This document shows positions 60,474-64,000 of a stretch of DNA of 64,000 nucleotides, piece by piece (the first letter of the stretch is position 1; each line of letters starts with the position of its first letter). Origin of the DNA: Tubulanus polymorphus (Eukaryota > Nemertea > Palaeonemertea > Tubulaniformes > Tubulanidae); contig NC_134025.1 of the NCBI RefSeq assembly GCF_964204645.1, forward strand, positions 11,847,001-11,911,000, given 5' to 3'. The position numbers were made by a program, and so were the translations under genes. The notes below the pieces were generated by a model. That model made no database searches. It was not told the DNA's origin and saw only the letters and a list, made by a program, of their open reading frames with translations.

Positions 60474-62464
60474 CTGCGAATATTTGAAGATGATAAAAGT
60501 GTTAGTTTTAACAGCAACATACGAAGTCGCTTGTAGTAGCAACTGGGGTCAGCGAGTGCGAACTTAATCCACGAATTGTAAGGCTAAAAAAATTGATACC
60601 TTGTTTCTCAATTCTGCTGAGCCTAAAACTTGACCCGGCCGATCGCCTATCTACCCTGTACATTACTTTAAAAAATATTGTGATCAATTCTACCATAACA
60701 AACTTGGCAGTTATAGAAATGAACTGATTATAAATTTTATCAAATTTTACAAAAACTACACGGCCGCTGCGGAGAAACGAGGTATCATTTTTGTTTAGCC
60801 TAAATCCCCACACGTACTACCAGCGATAACATGTGAATGAACGCAATACAATAGACGGCTCAAGTAGGTCTGCTTGAGTTGGACCCAACCATCTTGGAAA
60901 CATTATACTGCAGGCCTACTGTAGGAAACCTCTAAAATGGAATTATCAAGTAGAACTGTCGTGACGTACCCGTATTCCCCGTGATCAGAAGTAGGACTAT
61001 ATCCGCCATCGTCCCCGGATGCCTTCGTCGGCGTAGGTGTCTCCGCTAACTTTGGCACGTGTTGATGTTGGGGTGTATGTTGTTGTGAAGGTTGTTGTTG
61101 TTGTTGTTGTTGAGAAGGATGTTGCGGTGATGTGAACATGGACTGCTGCGCAGGTGTCTGCGTTTGCTGCGGTGACGTGATCTCTGTTGACCGGGGCGAT
61201 TGGTTTATTACTGGAATGAACACACACACACGGAATCAGATACCTGCACTGGTTATTCAGGCTAAATATCCAACAATGGATTATCGAATAAAGAAACGCC
61301 TCAATTCTCTCATAGTTATAGCTATCAGTACTTATATGTAAATGTATATATAACAGAACTCAGAATCAACCTCATATTTCAAATAAATTCATTTCAATCA
61401 ACAATCAGTGAATTCCAGCCCTTTAAAGATTGCTTCATTTTCTTTATTTTTGGGGGAGGAACAAAAAGCATTGCTACATATTTCAGCAGCCGCGATGTTT
61501 CACTAAAGATTGAAATTAAATTAAATGAAATGGGGAGAACGCTGGCAATGACTTTCATTTAAGATGAAAAATCACTTATCCATTTGAGGAGATAAAAATG
61601 GAATCTGTTAGAAATGGAATGTCACACCCTAATATGAACTTACATGACTGTTGGGCTAAACTAGCTTGTCGACTCAGAGCTTGTTGAAGTTTCTGTAATG
61701 TCTGCAAAGCTATAAATATGAAGATAATAAGAATCATTTTACACGTATTCTGAAATAGGGACAGAAAAATGATCCTGAAAGTATGAGTTCTTGAAAAATT
61801 TCCAATGAATTGCCCACTACCCTATACGAAAAACCAGTTTGGGCACACTAATTATTCAATTGAGTGATACTTGAATTTTGGTTTGTGGTTTGTACGTGTA
61901 ATAATTAAACTTAGGAGCCAAATCCATGGTTGTAAGTTAAGGTCTTACACTATCTGAAGAGTTAACCAATTGAAATTGAATTAATTACCCAGTAGGCCAG
62001 AATCAACTGTACATATCAGGACCCAGTTCCACAGTTGTGATAAACCCACGACTGACTCTGGAGTTGAAACACTGAAAATAACTTTAACTCAGGACTGTGG
62101 ATCTGGATCCAGATGATCGCATTTTCCAAGAACTACCTTCAAACCCAAGCTATGCAAGCGGTAAATAGGGTAAATCGCTTAACAAATTTACCTTGTTGAG
62201 TCAGTTCGTGGTGATTTATACTTTGCAAAGCGCCGCTGTCATTCATACGATTGATAAGTTGTGGCAATGCGCTGGCTATAGGAGGTAATGTCATATTGGG
62301 CAGCATCGTTAGCGGCGTGGCGACAGTGGATCGAGGTGGCACTGAAGAAGGATTCGACGTACTATTCGAACACACTATCGGCGTACCCGTCCGCGAATGA
62401 GGTCGTGAATTGGATGGCGTACTACCGGGTGAAATGTCCATGTCGTCTTCGGTTTGTTTCGAAT
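59467..62464 (-). CDS. WAC: WW domain-containing adaptor with coiled coil (WAC), C-terminal part
   Basis: Nuclear adaptor that in vertebrates binds RNF20/40 and RNA polymerase II to promote H2B ubiquitination, and also acts in autophagy. Coding exons in transcript order: 62464-62192, 61709-61644, 61210-60970, 60473-60296, 59890-59763, 59539-59467 (stop TAG). Phases agree throughout, giving ~318 residues. The first two are Ser/Pro/Thr-rich (DISPGSTPSNSRPHSRTGTP) with helix LQTLQKLQQALSRQASLAQQ. Next comes a polyQ exon. The conserved C-terminal coiled coil is YYDERLVSHVTGWPSEMYEK, ARSLVRITNIQSTLQEQR and ILFLRQQIEELERMKSGNSF, close to the vertebrate C-terminus. The WW domain must lie beyond position 64000. 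Identity rests on this C-terminal block. Confidence 0.85.
60970..61210 (-). CDS. WAC: WAC polyglutamine-rich exon
   Basis: A 241-nt exon encoding SPRSTEITSPQQTQTPAQQS, a run of seven glutamines mostly from CAA codons, PSQQHTPQHQHVPKL, and an acidic/Gly end (GDDGGYSPTSDHGEYG). It is disordered and low-complexity. The CAA run (~61092-61112) may vary in length between individuals. The frame is fixed by both neighbours. Confidence 0.8.
62017..62112. mobile_element. Foldback element (GGACCCAGTTCCACAGTTG) in a WAC intron
   Basis: Ends CAGGACCCAGTTCCACAGTT and GGACTGTGGATCTGGATCC pair imperfectly around a centre with TTGAAACACTGAAAATAA. It lies ~80 bp from the nearest WAC splice donor. Confidence 0.6.
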
Positions 62465-62496
62465 CTGAATAACACGAGAAAAAGAATTCCAATAGT

Positions 62497-62762
62497 TTAA
62501 CCCTCGCAGTGCGGTGTATAAATCAGCGATAGATTTTGCTAGTACACCGCACTGCGGTGTATTGATGTAATTAGTAATTCTCTCTTGAAAAATGGTAGCA
62601 CGTGTCAAACATAAAGAAATACTAGTAATTAACGATACACCGCACCGCAGTGTAGACGCACTATAGTGGTATTCCCGTTGTTCAACACACTAGCGTGGAA
62701 TTTTTTAGAATTTTCAATCATCTCCAGCACTATAGGGTATTAGTCAGCACTAAAAGGGTTAA
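62497..62762. mobile_element. TTAA-flanked MITE next to a WAC splice acceptor
   Basis: TTAA at 62497-62500 and 62759-62762 flank a 258-bp element that begins CCCTCGCAGTGC and ends GCACTAAAAGGG. The interior is an inverted match to the copy at 39352-39648, including ACACCGCACTGCGGTGTA phrases. On the WAC sense strand it ends ~36 bp before the acceptor of exon 62464. Confidence 0.85.
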
Positions 62763-64000
62763 CCGCTTTATTTCAGGGACAGCAGTGAACGGTATTTCCT
62801 TGAGTGTTTTAAGTGGACTCATAGTCAATGTTGCAATCTTTTTTTTATAATCTATTTTCTGATACAACAAGTTATAATGCAGTGATACAAAAATGAAACA
62901 ATAACAACATATTAAATCAAAAATGTTGTAATAATACAGCAGGGAAAGCTAGAAAAGCTTAAAGCTTGTGATGTAACCCACCCTCGGATTCATTCCACTC
63001 TCACACATGATCATTTCACCAACTTAAAATCTTTAAGGTACAAATTAATCGAAATCAAGGGTATTTTGTGAGGTATTCGTTTTACAGTTTCGTTTTTCAG
63101 ACCTAATGGGGCAAATGGAATTTCGATTGTGACATCGACCAGTGTCGAGATGAGTGTTTAAGGACAAAATAGAACAATCCTACACCAAATTGAAATGTTA
63201 GGAAATTTCGGCCATTTACTTAATCCAGGGCCAGGTTCCACAGTTCTAAGTTAGAATTAACTCCGAGTTAAAATCAGTTCATTTTCAATGTTTTAACTCT
63301 TAACAGTCAAATTTAACTCAGAACTGAATCCTGGGGCTGGTTCCTTAGTTGAGACTTAAGTCCAAAAAAGGCCTTAAATTTTAAGACTAGTCTCAAGTTG
63401 TTAGATTGGCTATAGAACTAAGATGGTCTTAAATTGGTCTTAAGTCAAAGCCGTGACTAAAGAACTGGGTCCAGTTCCACAGTTTCGAGTTAAGATTTAA
63501 CTCTGAGTTAACTCATTGAAAATGAACTAACTTTAACTCAAAGTTAACGCTAACTCACAACTCAGGAACTGGGTCCAGGGTTTTAACAAAGACATCAATT
63601 AGGCCACACCAATAGAAAACCCTGTTTCTCGGGCCCGACCGACCCGATATTTCGCCGTTTCAAATAATCATTTTCAGAATAAAACATAATTGCCTACCAA
63701 CCCTTTTCAAAATTTTGGGTGAAATAATGTTTTCAAAACTATATATGTGGCCGAACTCTCCAAACATAAAATACCAAACTCTCCATCCGCGTAAATACTT
63801 AATCAAATCGTGATGTCGGCTGAGATCAACATCATAAGAATATTTTATCACATCGGATTTAACAATTTCATTCTGGAATTGGTGCAGCCATGCTCAGACA
63901 ACTTAGCTAATTGGACATTAAAAGTGACCTTGGATTGTAAAATTCCAGGAATTCCGTGAAATATGTTTTTTTTTTATAGATAATCATACAAACACCTGAA
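62763..64000 (-). other. WAC intron, right edge of window
   Basis: Intronic sequence upstream of WAC exon 62464 with no recognised exon. It contains the foldback cluster at 63225-63580. A 63-codon frame at 63660-63851 on the - strand is not supported by splice sites or similarity. Confidence 0.5.
63225..63580. mobile_element. Cluster of three abutting foldback elements
   Basis: 63225-63336 (CCAGGGCCAGGTTCCACAGT to GAACTGAATCCTGG), 63333-63474 (GGGGCTGGTTCCTTAGTTGA to AAAGAACTGGGTCCAG) and 63469-63580 (GGTCCAGTTCCACAGTTTC to AGGAACTGGGTCCAGGG) follow each other with shared borders. The middle one matches the element at 11722-11867; the outer two match each other. Confidence 0.7.

Overview
The window is animal nuclear DNA. 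It is AT-rich, its genes are split by GT-AG introns of roughly 0.1-5 kb, exons are richer in CpG than introns, and small inverted-repeat transposons are dense. Gene content and divergence from vertebrates suggest a marine invertebrate, probably a lophotrochozoan such as a mollusc. That placement is inference. No bacterial, viral or CRISPR features were seen.

Four protein-coding genes were reconstructed by hand from splice sites, reading phase and family resemblance. (1) Positions 1-10566, + strand: the C-terminal ~930 residues of a sodium-coupled bicarbonate transporter of the SLC4A7/8/10 group; its 5' end lies left of the window. (2) Positions 18608-32752, - strand: a complete MAGUK p55 scaffold closest to MPP7/MPP3, with L27N-L27C-PDZ-SH3-hook-GK in 11 coding exons, ~560 aa, and possible 5'UTR and promoter sequence to ~33.6 kb. 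(3) Positions 38303-53545, + strand: CFAP65 (CCDC108), a motile-cilium protein of ~1,766 aa in 37 coding exons, with a promoter near 37.84 kb carrying an RFX X-box and a YY1-like ATGGCGGC motif. (4) Positions 59467-62464, - strand: the last six coding exons of WAC, whose 5' part with the WW domain lies right of the window.

The genes work in separate processes: acid-base transport, epithelial polarity, ciliary axoneme, and chromatin/transcription with autophagy. MPP7 and WAC are also neighbours in vertebrates (human 10p12.1), so the pair may be an old linkage, here with CFAP65 between them.

The rest is introns and intergenic DNA full of small elements. These include a perfect (AACC)n array of ~1.15 kb in an MPP7 intron and a foldback element beside it with a hammerhead-ribozyme-like motif. 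A 559-bp element with GGCGGATCCA termini and TTAA-flanked MITEs are also present. A tRNA-derived SINE has exact target duplications, and a 548-bp near-perfect hairpin sits in CFAP65 intron 1. Several families of short foldbacks complete the set. The MITEs and the ribozyme-like foldback are the least explained structures; no new multigene system was found.
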